Assembly: GCF_003002065.1 (NCBI RefSeq)
Contig: NZ_PVZG01000001.1
Location: forward strand, 124,001 to 188,000
From: Pseudosporangium ferrugineum
GTDB lineage: Bacteria > Actinomycetota > Actinomycetes > Mycobacteriales > Micromonosporaceae
Length of the DNA stretch: 64,000 nt
Reading direction: 5' to 3'
This document shows positions 36,270 through 44,596 of the stretch, piece after piece; within the stretch, counting starts at the first letter, position 1; each line of letters starts with the position of its first letter. Under the pieces are notes generated by a model. That model had not been told where the DNA came from. It worked only from the letters and a program-made list of their open reading frames with translations, and did not search any database. A program made the translations under genes and the position numbers.

Positions 36270-36437
36270 CACCAGGTGAACCGGACCACGCGCTCACAGG
36301 GTGAGCCGGACCACGCGCTCACCAGGTGAACCGGACCACGCGCTCAGGAGATGAACCGGACCACGCGCTCACCAGGTAGACCGGAGCACACGCTCACGGG
36401 GTGAACCGGTGCACCCGCCGCGCTCACCAGGTGAACT
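36270..36437. repeat. 25-bp tandem repeat, six to seven copies, ending in the kinase stop region
   Basis: Units of CACCAGGTGAACCGGACCAC plus GCGCT begin at 36270, 36295, 36320, 36345, 36370 and 36395 (this one 30 bases), followed by a partial copy at 36425 which is the last codons and stop of the kinase gene. The array looks like repeated duplication of the gene's 3' end. Confidence 0.9.
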
Positions 36438-38265
36438 CCTGGCCCCGGGCCGTGCCGGCCGGGATCAGGGGCCGCCCGGTGTACTCCCACGTCTCCACCA
36501 CCACGTAGCGACCACCTGTCGGCACCGCCAGGTCGACCGGTCCGCACGTGTGCTCGAGCGTGAAGTCCGTGAACATCACGGCCCGGCAGGTGTGCGGCCC
36601 CGCGACCACCTCGTCGGTCCGGGCGTCGCGCACGGTCAGGGAGATGTCGGCCTGCACCCCGGGTGACGCCTCCATCCGGCCCAGGACGCGCACCTTCGCC
36701 CCGAGGGAGTGGCATGGCTGGGCGAGCACCGGGTGGCCGACGTCCCATTCGTACTCCTCGCCGCACCTGTAGGGTCCGAACCCCGCCTCGGCCTGGGCTT
36801 CGGCCTTTCCGCCGCCGGCCGCCAGATCAATCCCCGCGGAGACTTCCGTACGCGGCTGAGCCCCGTCACGCCGTCCGGGGCCGCCGGCGGCGAGGCTCGG
36901 GGTGCCGGCGGGGGCCGCCTTCGGGGGTGCCGAACCGGTGGCCGCGTTCGCCGGCGGGAGCGGGGACCGGTCCGGGGCCGCGGGGGCCGTCCCGGGCGGC
37001 GCCGCCTCCCGGCCGGCCGTCCGGTTGCCGCTCTCCTGCCAGGCGCGGAAGCCGCTGATCCCCGAGCCGGCGAGCGCCCCCGCCACCAGGACGGCCAGCG
37101 CGGCCCGGCGTCCCCACACCCAGGTGCGCGGCCGGTTCGGCGGTCTCCTCCGCGCCCGCGCGGCGGACGCCGGCACCACCGACACGGCCTCCGCCCCGGA
37201 CCGCGGCACGGACCCGGCCTCCGCCCCGGACCGCGGCGCGGACAAGGCATCGGGATCGGACCGCGAGGCGGGCCCGGCCTCCGCCCCGGACCGCGGCGCG
37301 GACAAGGCATCGGGATCGGACCGCGAGGCGGGCCCGGCACCGGGCGGCAGGACGGACCCGGCGCCGGGCCCCGGCACGGCAGGTCGCGGCAGCGCGGGCA
37401 CGCCGGCCATCTCGTCGCGCAGGGCGCGCAGGAGCAGCTCCAGGTCGGCCGCGGACGGGCGGCCGGCCGGGTCCTTGCCGAGGCACCGCCCGATCACCCG
37501 CCACACCGGATCGGGCATGCCGTCCGGGCGGGGCGGCGGTGCGTCGAGGTGGCCGCGCAGCACCGCGAACGGCTCGCCCGTGTACGGCGTACGCCCGCAG
37601 ACGAGCTCGTAGAGGACGATGCCCAGGGCGTACACGTCGGCGGCGGGGGTGGCGTCGCCGCCGCCGATCGTCTCGGGCGCCATGTAGTGCGGGGTGCCGA
37701 TCACCGCGTGCGGGGTCGTGACGCCCGGCGCGTCCAGGACCCGGGCGATGCCGAAGTCGGTCAGCCGCACATCGGTGCGGTCCGCGCGTACGTGCAGCAG
37801 GATGTTGTCCGGCTTCACGTCGCGGTGCACGATCTGGAGCGAGTGCGCCTGGGTCAGCGCCGCCGCCACCTGGCCGAGCAGCCGCGCCGCCTCGGCCGGT
37901 TCCAGGGTTCCCGCGGCACGCAGCCGCTCGCGCAGGCTCCCGCCGCCGACGAAGTCCATCGCCAGGCCCAGCGATTCGCCCACGCTGAACAGGTCGCGGA
38001 CCCGGACGATGTGCTCGTGCCGCAGCATCTTGAGGATCGACCGCTCCTGCACGAAGCGGGTGACCAGCTTCGGCTGCCGCAGCAGCCCCTCGTGCAGGAG
38101 CTTCACCGCCACCTGGTCGCCGGTGGTCTGCTCGAACCCGCGCCAGACCGTGCCGGTGGCACCGTGCCCCACCGGGCAGATCAGGACGTACGAGTTCCCG
38201 ACGCAGCGCCCGCTGAGGTCGATCGTCGCGGCCTCGTCGCCGGGCGCTGGGGGGATGTGCGACAC
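36424..38265 (-). CDS. Transmembrane Ser/Thr protein kinase with repeat-containing linker
   Basis: A 613-residue PknB-like kinase. Kinase domain at about 22-285: GHGATGTVW loop, VAVKLLHE lysine, HRDVKPDN catalytic loop, DFG, GTPHYMAPE. A Ser/Arg/Pro-rich linker contains two near-perfect 20-residue repeats encoded by a 60-bp tandem repeat (37221-37338). A transmembrane segment (near 408-426) leads to a Pro/Ala linker and a C-terminal domain of about 120 residues with paired Cys (YRCGEEYEWDVGHPVLAQPC, HTCRA...HTCGP), possibly disulfide-linked. The GTG at 38265 is favoured; a longer frame extends 48 codons upstream. Confidence 0.9.
   Translation of the reverse strand: MSHIPPAPGDEAATIDLSGRCVGNSYVLICPVGHGATGTVWRGFEQTTGDQVAVKLLHEGLLRQPKLVTRFVQERSILKMLRHEHIVRVRDLFSVGESLGLAMDFVGGGSLRERLRAAGTLEPAEAARLLGQVAAALTQAHSLQIVHRDVKPDNILLHVRADRTDVRLTDFGIARVLDAPGVTTPHAVIGTPHYMAPETIGGGDATPAADVYALGIVLYELVCGRTPYTGEPFAVLRGHLDAPPPRPDGMPDPVWRVIGRCLGKDPAGRPSAADLELLLRALRDEMAGVPALPRPAVPGPGAGSVLPPGAGPASRSDPDALSAPRSGAEAGPASRSDPDALSAPRSGAEAGSVPRSGAEAVSVVPASAARARRRPPNRPRTWVWGRRAALAVLVAGALAGSGISGFRAWQESGNRTAGREAAPPGTAPAAPDRSPLPPANAATGSAPPKAAPAGTPSLAAGGPGRRDGAQPRTEVSAGIDLAAGGGKAEAQAEAGFGPYRCGEEYEWDVGHPVLAQPCHSLGAKVRVLGRMEASPGVQADISLTVRDARTDEVVAGPHTCRAVMFTDFTLEHTCGPVDLAVPTGGRYVVVETWEYTGRPLIPAGTARGQEFTW
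37221..37338. repeat. 60-bp in-frame tandem repeat inside the kinase gene
   Basis: 37221-37278 and 37281-37338 are identical over nearly the full length. They encode duplicated linker peptides with the core RSDPDALSAPRSGAEA. A diverged third copy lies upstream in the gene order. Confidence 0.9.
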
Positions 38266-38721
38266 GTGCAGCGGGGTCCTTCCGGTGTTGTGCGAGCCGC
38301 GGCTCCTGTCCGCCCGGGGCGTCGACGATGGTTGCCGTCGATGCGGCGAGCGGCAAGGCCGGTCCGCCCGTTCTGTCAGCAACCGCGAGGGCCCGGCCCC
38401 GGCCGTCACCGCGCGCTTCCCGGTTCGTTGGGCAGGGGTGCGGAGCCGGCGCGGTGTGGCGTTCGTCGCTCGGCCGGGCGCGGGCCCGAAACTTGGCTAG
38501 CATCCGATTCAGCACCATCGTTCAGCGTGCTCCGGGGTCGGTGAAAGTCCGAACCGGCGGTGACAGTCCGCGACCCGACCGCAGCCGGCGGCCGGTTGAC
38601 CCGGTGGAATTCCGGGACCGACGGTGAAAGTCCGGAGGGGAGGCAGCACGCGGACGCTCACCATCCGCGTGCGCGGTCTCGCCCCGGCGTGCACCTTCGT
38701 CGTACACGGAGGTGGGCCCGC
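38266..38721 (+). other. Intergenic region between kinase and ribM holding the FMN riboswitch
   Basis: This 456-base gap separates divergent genes. 38266-38520 holds the kinase promoter area with no gene I can support. The FMN riboswitch occupies 38525-38650, and 38651-38721 is the expression platform, ending in the ribosome site ACGGAGGTGGG (38706-38716). Confidence 0.7.
38525..38650 (+). promoter_or_regulatory. FMN riboswitch (RFN element)
   Basis: All conserved parts of the RFN element are present in order: the opening GTGCTCCGGGGTCGGTGAAA, GTCCGAACCGGCGGTGACAG, GTCCGCGACCC, a variable arm, GACCGACGGTGAAAGTCCGG and the closing GAGGCAGCACG. The outer helix P1 pairs CGTGCT (38526-38531) with AGCACG (38645-38650). 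It should bind flavin mononucleotide and repress the downstream transporter gene. Confidence 0.95.
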
Positions 38722-39438
38722 ATGCACTGGCTCGACACCCTGCTGACCGCGTTCTACGACGCGAAGTGGCAGGTCACCGAATCCCAGGCGATCTACTACC
38801 GGGAGATCGTCGGCAACGCCTTCGGCCTCGGCTCCGCCCTGTTCGGCCTGCGCCGCAACGCGTGGGCGTGGCCGGTGGGCATCGTCGGCAACGTGCTGCT
38901 GTTCACCGTCTTCCTGGGCCAGGCGCTCGGCAACGACCAGGGCACCCCGCTCTACGGCCAGGCGTCGCGCCAGGTCTTCTTCATCGCCACGAGCGTGTAC
39001 GGCTGGTGGCGCTGGCGCCGCAACCGCCACGCCCCGGGCGGCGCCGCGGTCACCCCGCACTGGGCCACCCGGCGGCAGCGGACGCTGATGCTGCCGCTGG
39101 CGCTGGGCGCGGTCGTGCTGTGCTTCTTCGTCTTCCGTGCGGTGGGCGCCGGTTTCCCGGTCCCCTGGTGGTATTACCTCGCCGACTCGTGGATCTTCGT
39201 CGGGTCGATCCTGGCCACGTACGCGATGGCCCGGGGTTGGGTGGAGTTCTGGCTCTGCTGGATCGCGGTGGACCTGGTCGGCGTGCCGGAACTCCTGCAC
39301 TTCCGCTACTACCCCTCGGCGATCCTGTACGCCGTCTACGCGGCGTTCGTGATCTGGGGCTTCGTGGTGTGGCTGCGGATCTCCCGCACGGCACCGCCGC
39401 CGCGGCTCAGCACCGCCGCCGTCCAGCCGGCCGGCTGA
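38722..39438 (+). CDS. ribM: RibM/PnuC-like riboflavin transporter
   Basis: A 238-residue membrane protein of the PnuC family with about seven hydrophobic segments and the characteristic WAWPVGIVGNVLLF (49-62) and YGWWRWRR motif (94-101). PnuC proteins carry nicotinamide riboside, but the FMN riboswitch directly upstream points to the RibM (PnuX) branch that imports riboflavin in corynebacteria and streptomycetes. The ATG follows a strong GGAGGTGGG site. Single gene; a convergent methyltransferase gene lies beyond a 130-base gap. Confidence 0.92.
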   Translation: MHWLDTLLTAFYDAKWQVTESQAIYYREIVGNAFGLGSALFGLRRNAWAWPVGIVGNVLLFTVFLGQALGNDQGTPLYGQASRQVFFIATSVYGWWRWRRNRHAPGGAAVTPHWATRRQRTLMLPLALGAVVLCFFVFRAVGAGFPVPWWYYLADSWIFVGSILATYAMARGWVEFWLCWIAVDLVGVPELLHFRYYPSAILYAVYAAFVIWGFVVWLRISRTAPPPRLSTAAVQPAG

Positions 39439-39568
39439 GCACCCGGCGGTCAGGACCAGGCGAGTTCGCCGCGGCGGTCGACGAGCCGGCCGGCCTCCGG
39501 GACGCGGGCGCCGACGACGGTGCGGCCGAGCCTCGCCGCCCTCGCCGGCGTCCGGGCGCGCTGAGACC

Positions 39569-40222
39569 TCAGGCGCGGCGGCGGGCCAGGAGGGTGGAGT
39601 CGTCGATGTCGTAGGTCACGCCGTCGCGGACGGTGGTGCGGGGGCGTTGCTCGGCGACGAGGACCTCGAAGGTGTCCGGCAGCGCCGGCAGCAGGTCGGC
39701 GGCCAGGAACATCGCTTTGCGGTGCGCCGCGGTCAGGTGGGCGAACATGTCGGACGGGGCGTGGCCCACGACCAGCAGGTGGCCGCCCGGGGCGACCGCC
39801 TCGGTGAGCCGGCGGGTGACGTCGACCATGCCGCCGTCCGGGGCGTGCAGGAAGTGGCTGGTGACCAGGTCGTAGGAGCGGTCGCCGGCGGTGAAGGCGC
39901 GGGCGTCGACCTGCCACCAGTCGACGCGGCCGGCGACCCCGGCCTGCTCGGCGTGGCGGGCGGCGCGGGCCAGGCCGTTGGCGGAGAAGTCGGCGCCGGT
40001 GACCGTCCAGCCGTGGCGGGCCAGCCAGATGACGTCGCCGCCCTCGCCGCAGCCGACGTCGAGGGCGGTGCCCGGTGCCAGCTTTGCCGCCTCGGCCACC
40101 AGCTGGGGGTTCGGGTCCCCGCTCCAGATCTTCTCGGCGCCGGAGTAGCGCTCGTCCCAGCTCGGCGGCTCGAACATGGCCGCCGCCTCCTCGTCGGTGA
40201 GCTGGTGCTGGTGTCCACTCAT
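39569..40222 (-). CDS. Class I SAM-dependent methyltransferase
   Basis: A 217-residue methyltransferase. SAM-binding motif I is LDVGCGEGGDVIWLA (near 53-67), acidic motif II lies in VTGADFSANGLARAA, and DLVTSHFLHAP marks motif IV. It resembles the thiopurine/TehB-like group of small soluble methyltransferases. The ATG at 40222 has AAGGAAA upstream; a GTG lies one codon earlier. It is the last gene downstream of the ebo-like operon on the same strand, 63 bases after the hydrolase gene, so possible read-through. Substrate unknown. Confidence 0.9.
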   Translation of the reverse strand: MSGHQHQLTDEEAAAMFEPPSWDERYSGAEKIWSGDPNPQLVAEAAKLAPGTALDVGCGEGGDVIWLARHGWTVTGADFSANGLARAARHAEQAGVAGRVDWWQVDARAFTAGDRSYDLVTSHFLHAPDGGMVDVTRRLTEAVAPGGHLLVVGHAPSDMFAHLTAAHRKAMFLAADLLPALPDTFEVLVAEQRPRTTVRDGVTYDIDDSTLLARRRA

Positions 40223-40285
40223 CACGCGTTTCCTTCCATCGCCGGGTCGCTCCCAGCATCGGCGGGACCGGGGCGGGACGACAAA

Positions 40286-40972
40286 CTATCTTGCCGTTCC
40301 GGCAAACGCGTACGCCCGGAACGCCTCGACCGCGCGCCCGGTGACCGCCGGGCCGTGGCCGAAGACGGCGTGCGCGAAGTCGAGCCCGGCGAGCCGGGTC
40401 ACGCTGCGGCGCTGTTCCTCGAGGTCGGCCGAGACCATGGCGGGCGTACTGCCGATCCGGCCTCCCCGGCGGCCCGCGGCGGCGTCCCCGGCGAACAGCA
40501 CCCCGCCCGCGCGGTCCAGCAGGTACGACAGGTGTCCCGGGGTGTGGCCGGGGGTGTGCAGCGCGGTGAACCCGGGCAGCGGCGAGGTGCCGTCGGCGGT
40601 GACGACCTCGTCCACGGCGGCGGGCTCGGGGCGGCCCATGACCAGGCCGGCGAGCCTGACCACCGGATGCCGGACGACCGCGCGCGCCTCGCCTGTCACG
40701 TACGGGACGTCGTCGCGGTGCGCGACCACCCGCGCGCCGGACCGGCGGCGCACCTCGGCGAGGCCGCCGGTGTGGTCGGGGTGGTGGTGGGTGAGCAGGA
40801 TCGTGGTCACGTCGCCGATCGAGCGGCGCAGGTCGCGCAGCGCCCGCCCGATGCGCGCGGAGCGGCCGGGCAGCCCGGTGTCGACGAGCACCACGCCGTC
40901 GTCGGTCACCACCAGGTGCACGTGGACGTACCCGATGCCGACCTCGAAGACCCCGTCCACCACTTCGCGCAT
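40286..40972 (-). CDS. Metallo-beta-lactamase-fold hydrolase
   Basis: A 228-residue MBL-fold protein. Metal ligands are visible as THHHPDHTGG (61-70: His62, His64, Asp66, His67), a later His in TPGHTPGHLSY, and Asp in LFAGDAA. It is likely glyoxalase II-like or a lactonase/phosphodiesterase-type hydrolase. It follows the polyprenyl synthase gene by 26 bases and is probably the last gene of the ebo-like operon. Function in the pathway is unknown. Confidence 0.88.
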   Translation of the reverse strand: MREVVDGVFEVGIGYVHVHLVVTDDGVVLVDTGLPGRSARIGRALRDLRRSIGDVTTILLTHHHPDHTGGLAEVRRRSGARVVAHRDDVPYVTGEARAVVRHPVVRLAGLVMGRPEPAAVDEVVTADGTSPLPGFTALHTPGHTPGHLSYLLDRAGGVLFAGDAAAGRRGGRIGSTPAMVSADLEEQRRSVTRLAGLDFAHAVFGHGPAVTGRAVEAFRAYAFAGTAR

Positions 40973-40998
40973 GGCACGATAATGCCGAAAATCGGGCG

Positions 40999-42069
40999 TC
41001 AGCGGCGCCGGGACACGACCGAGGACGCCAGCGCCGCGAGGGCCGTGCGCGCCTCCGCGGTCACCGGGGCCTGCTCGAGGGCGGCTGTCGCGGCGGCGGC
41101 CCGGCGGCTGATCAGGTCCTCGATCCCCTCCCGCGCGCCGGTCGCCTCGATCACGGCGCGCAGTTCCGCGGCGCCGTCGTCGTCGAGCTCGGGGTTGCCG
41201 AACAGGGCGCGGATGCGGGCGGCCTGGGCCCGGTCGGCGCGGTCGCGGGCCATCGCCACCATCACGGTCGGCTTGCCCTCCCGCAGGTCGTCGATGACCG
41301 GCTTGCCGGTGATCACCGGGTCGCCGAAGACGCCGAGCACGTCGTCGCGGAGCTGGAACGCGTCGCCGAGCGGGTCGCCGAACGCCTGCAGCGCCGCCTG
41401 GAGGTTCAGCGACGTGCCGGCCAGGGCGGCGCCGATCTGCAACGGCCGGGTGACGGTGTAACGGGCCGCCTTCATCCGGATCACGGTGAGGGCGCCGGCC
41501 ACCGAGCCGTCGCCCACCCCGGAGACCAGGTCGAGGTACTGGCCGGCGATGACCTCCGTACGCATCACCGTGAACAGCTTGTAGCCGCGGTGGATCCACT
41601 CGATCGGCAGCCCCGACTCGTGGAACATGTGGTCGGCCCAGGCGGCACAGAGGTCGCCGGAGAGCAGGGCGGCGCTCTGGCCGTACCGGACGGCCTCGCC
41701 CTTCCAGGAATGGCGGGTGTGCACGTCGGCGAAGTGGCGGTGCACGGTCGGCTGCCCGCGGCGCAGGTTGCTGCCGTCCATGATGTCGTCGTGGATGAGG
41801 GCGAAGGCGTGGAACAGTTCGAGCGCGGCGGCGGCGGCGACGATCGGCTGCCCGTCGGGCTGGCCGGCGCCACGCCAGCCCCAGTAGCAGAACATCGGCC
41901 GCAGCCGCTTGCCGTCGGCCAGCACGAACCGGCGGACGGCATCGAGCACCCCGCGCGGGGTGCCGTCCGGCCAGTGCGGACGCTGCCGGTCCAGGTACGC
42001 GATCAGCGCCGACTCGCACCGCCGCGCCAGCCCGGCGGCGTCCGTCTCCGGGGCCATCTCCAGGGTCAT
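40999..42069 (-). CDS. Polyprenyl diphosphate synthase (GGPP synthase-like)
   Basis: A 356-residue trans-isoprenyl diphosphate synthase. The first Asp-rich motif is DDIMD (94-98) with GSNLRRGQPT after it. The second is RDDVLGVFGD (241-250), and the substrate Lys/Arg motif GKRLRPM is at 53-59. The residue before the first motif (FALIH) lacks bulky aromatics directly adjacent, consistent with C20 or longer products. ATGA overlap with the upstream phosphodiesterase-like gene ties it to the operon. It most likely makes the prenyl donor for the UbiA enzyme encoded in the same operon. Confidence 0.93.
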   Translation of the reverse strand: MTLEMAPETDAAGLARRCESALIAYLDRQRPHWPDGTPRGVLDAVRRFVLADGKRLRPMFCYWGWRGAGQPDGQPIVAAAAALELFHAFALIHDDIMDGSNLRRGQPTVHRHFADVHTRHSWKGEAVRYGQSAALLSGDLCAAWADHMFHESGLPIEWIHRGYKLFTVMRTEVIAGQYLDLVSGVGDGSVAGALTVIRMKAARYTVTRPLQIGAALAGTSLNLQAALQAFGDPLGDAFQLRDDVLGVFGDPVITGKPVIDDLREGKPTVMVAMARDRADRAQAARIRALFGNPELDDDGAAELRAVIEATGAREGIEDLISRRAAAATAALEQAPVTAEARTALAALASSVVSRRR

Positions 42070-43448
42070 GAGCGGAGCCCCGCCAGCTCGAGCAGGAGTC
42101 CCTTCACGTCGGTGGCGGCGACCGTCTCCCGGGCGGCCGACGCGTCGGAGCAGAGCAGCACCGGCGCGTCGGCCGGGTCGGCGGGCAGCCGCCCGTGCGA
42201 GCCCCGGACCGCCCGCGCGCCGGCGTCCAGGCCGACCACGCTCATCGAGTAGCGCATGCCGAGCTTCTTGCGGGCCAGGGCGAGCGCCGCGCGGCCCTTG
42301 GCGGCGTTCGGGCCGGCCGGGTCGAAGAAGAGCTCGGCCGGGTCGTACCCGGGCTTGCGGTGGATCTCGACCAGGCGGGCGAAGTCGGGGGCCGCCGCGT
42401 CGTCGAGCCAGTAGTAGTACGTGAACCACGAGTCCGGCTCGGCGACCAGGACCAGTTCCCCGGACCGTTCGTGATCCAGCCCGTGCGCGGCCTGCGCGGG
42501 CCGGTCCAGCACCTCGGCGACCCCGGGCAGCGCGGCGCACAGCTTGGCGACCGCCGGGACGTCGTCGGCCGACCTGACGTACACGTGCGCCACCTGGTGG
42601 TCGGCGACGGCGAAGGCGCGGGAGGTCCACGGGTCGAGGTACTCCATCCCGGCCTGGGTGTAGACGTTCAGCAGGCCCTCGGCGCGCAGCAGCCGGTTGA
42701 TGTCGACCGGGCGGGACACGTCCGTGATGCCGTACTCGGACAGGGCCACCACGGTCGCGCCCCGGGCCGTCGCCGCCGCGAGCAGCGGGCCGAGGAGGGC
42801 GTCCAGCTCGGCGGCGGCCGCGGCGGCCTGCGGCGACGAGGGCCCGTACCGTTGCAGGTCGTAGTCGAGGTGGGGCACGTAGACCAGGGTGAGGTCGGGG
42901 TCGTGGGCGGCCATGATCTGCTCGGCCGCCCGGCAGATCCACGCCGACGACGTGAGCCCCGCGTTCGCGCCCCAGTAGCTGAAGAGCGGGAACGTCCCGA
43001 GCTTGGCGGTCAGCTCGTCGTGCAGGCCCGGCGGGTACGTGTAGCAGTCCGGATCCTTGCGCCCGTCCGCGTGGTAGATCGGCCGCGGCGTGACCGTCCA
43101 GTCGACGTCGGCGCCCATGGCGTACCACCAGCAGACGTTGGCGACCGTGTAGCCGGGGGCCGCCGCGCGCGCCGCCTCCCAGACCTTCTCGCCGCCGACC
43201 AGGCCGTTGTGCTGGCGCCACAGGAACACCTCGCCGAGGTCCCGGAAATACCAGCCGTTGCCGACGATGCCGTGGCCGGACGGCGGGGCGCCGGTGAGGA
43301 ACGTCGACTGCACCGAGCAGGTGACCGCCGGCAGGACCGTGCCCAGCGGGGCGCGGAAGCCGGTCTCGCCCAGCCGGGACAGCCGGGGCATGTGCCGCAG
43401 CAGCCGCGGCGTCAGGCCGACCACGTCGAGAACCACCACCGGTTTCAT
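42066..43448 (-). CDS. Alkaline phosphatase-superfamily enzyme (nucleotide pyrophosphatase-like, EboF-like)
   Basis: A 460-residue member of the alkaline phosphatase/nucleotide pyrophosphatase-phosphodiesterase superfamily. Metal and nucleophile region: VVVLDVVGLTP (5-14) and AVTCSVQSTFLTGAPPSGHGIVGNGWYF, with the candidate nucleophile Thr or Ser in the VTCSVQST stretch; later PHLDYDLQRYGP and SEYGIT resemble metal-binding segments. It has no signal peptide. In ebo clusters a gene of this type accompanies EboE. Both its start and its stop codon overlap the neighbouring genes by 4 bases. Confidence 0.85.
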   Translation of the reverse strand: MKPVVVLDVVGLTPRLLRHMPRLSRLGETGFRAPLGTVLPAVTCSVQSTFLTGAPPSGHGIVGNGWYFRDLGEVFLWRQHNGLVGGEKVWEAARAAAPGYTVANVCWWYAMGADVDWTVTPRPIYHADGRKDPDCYTYPPGLHDELTAKLGTFPLFSYWGANAGLTSSAWICRAAEQIMAAHDPDLTLVYVPHLDYDLQRYGPSSPQAAAAAAELDALLGPLLAAATARGATVVALSEYGITDVSRPVDINRLLRAEGLLNVYTQAGMEYLDPWTSRAFAVADHQVAHVYVRSADDVPAVAKLCAALPGVAEVLDRPAQAAHGLDHERSGELVLVAEPDSWFTYYYWLDDAAAPDFARLVEIHRKPGYDPAELFFDPAGPNAAKGRAALALARKKLGMRYSMSVVGLDAGARAVRGSHGRLPADPADAPVLLCSDASAARETVAATDVKGLLLELAGLRS

Positions 43449-44596
43449 GACGACACCCCCTGTGCGGTCGCGAGCCCGAGCGCGGTGAGCTGGGCCCGGG
43501 CGAAGAAGAGCTCTGCGGCGATCCCGGAGGCGAGCTCCGCGGGACCGGCGGGCCGCGACGCCGGCGGCAGCACGTGCCACGTGTACGTCTCGACATCGAA
43601 GTGGTCGCACTCGGCCGTGTCGCCGCCGGCGAGCTCGCGCAGCGCGGTGGCCAGCACGGAGACCGTGGTCTGCAACGGCGGCACGGGCGCCTCGTGCAGC
43701 GGGACGTGGTAGTGGATGCGCCACGGCTGCTCGTCGCCGCCCGGCGTGGCCAGCGCCTCGTCCAGGTCGTCGGTGGACAGCCCGAACGGCCCGCGGGTCT
43801 GGTGCAGGAAGCGGGGTTCGACGTACTCGCCGAGGACGGCGGCGTCGCGGTGCGGGTCGGTGCTGGCCAGCGCCGCGGACACCTGGGTCTTGACCACCGG
43901 CAGCCCGGCCTCGCGCAGCCGGCCCAGGGCGAGGGCGGGTTCCTCCCACGCGCAGGCGAGGTGGGCGAGGTCGAGGCAGACGCCGAGCACCGACGTGTCC
44001 CCCTCGCCGAGCAGGGCGACCGCCTCGGCGGTGTTCTCGATGATGCAGCCGGGCTCGGGTTCGAACGCCACCCGTACCGGCCGGGGCATCCGGTGCAGCC
44101 CGCGGGCCAGCTCGTCCAGGTTGCGCCGGCAGGCGCTCGCCCGGGCCGCGTCCCACGGCTCGCGCCAGGCGAGCGGCAGCGTCGAGACCGAGCCGCGGGC
44201 CGCGTCGGCCGGCATCAGGTCGGTGAGGATCCGGGCCAGGTCCAGCGTGTACGCCAGCCGGTGCGCCGTGGTCCAGTCCGGCTGGTAGACGGCGTGCTTG
44301 ACGACCGGCGCCTGGAAGGCCTGGTACGGGAACCCGTTGAGCGTCACCACCTCCAGCCCGCGCGCGTCCAGGGCCCGGCGCAGGCGCTGCCGGTCGGCCA
44401 CGTCGGACGCGAGACCGGCGGCCACCGGCGCGGCGAGCCACAGCCCGAGGCCCAGCACGTCGCTGCCGAGCCGCTCCCGGATCGGTACGGCGTACGTGTC
44501 CAGCTGCTCGAGGATGCCCTCCAGGTTCTCGCCGGCGTGCACGTTGGTGCAGTACGACAGGTGCACCGTCTGGCCGTCGCGGTGGCGCAGGCGCAT
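43445..44596 (-). CDS. eboE: EboE-like TIM-barrel protein (sugar phosphate isomerase/epimerase family)
   Basis: A 383-residue AP endonuclease family 2/xylose isomerase-like TIM barrel. The opening VHLSYCTNVHAGENLEGIL is diagnostic of EboE (metabolite traffic protein). Metal-binding residues lie in FEPEPGCIIEN, GVCLDLAHLA and VKTQVSAAL. EboE belongs to the ebo gene set found next to secondary metabolite pathways in cyanobacteria, algal plastids and bacteria, where it is linked with handling or export of precursors. The start overlaps the upstream TatD gene stop (TGATG). Confidence 0.88.
   Translation of the reverse strand: MRLRHRDGQTVHLSYCTNVHAGENLEGILEQLDTYAVPIRERLGSDVLGLGLWLAAPVAAGLASDVADRQRLRRALDARGLEVVTLNGFPYQAFQAPVVKHAVYQPDWTTAHRLAYTLDLARILTDLMPADAARGSVSTLPLAWREPWDAARASACRRNLDELARGLHRMPRPVRVAFEPEPGCIIENTAEAVALLGEGDTSVLGVCLDLAHLACAWEEPALALGRLREAGLPVVKTQVSAALASTDPHRDAAVLGEYVEPRFLHQTRGPFGLSTDDLDEALATPGGDEQPWRIHYHVPLHEAPVPPLQTTVSVLATALRELAGGDTAECDHFDVETYTWHVLPPASRPAGPAELASGIAAELFFARAQLTALGLATAQGVSS

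Noticed and set aside
33838-36437. Possible CRISPR array in the repeat-bearing gaps
   Set aside because: Repeats are directly adjacent without unique spacers, unit sizes differ between gaps, and there are no cas genes.
39450-39568. Frame continuing past the methyltransferase gene end that looks like a C-terminal protein remnant
   Set aside because: No start, no domain and only about 40 residues; cannot be told apart from chance open frame in high-GC DNA.
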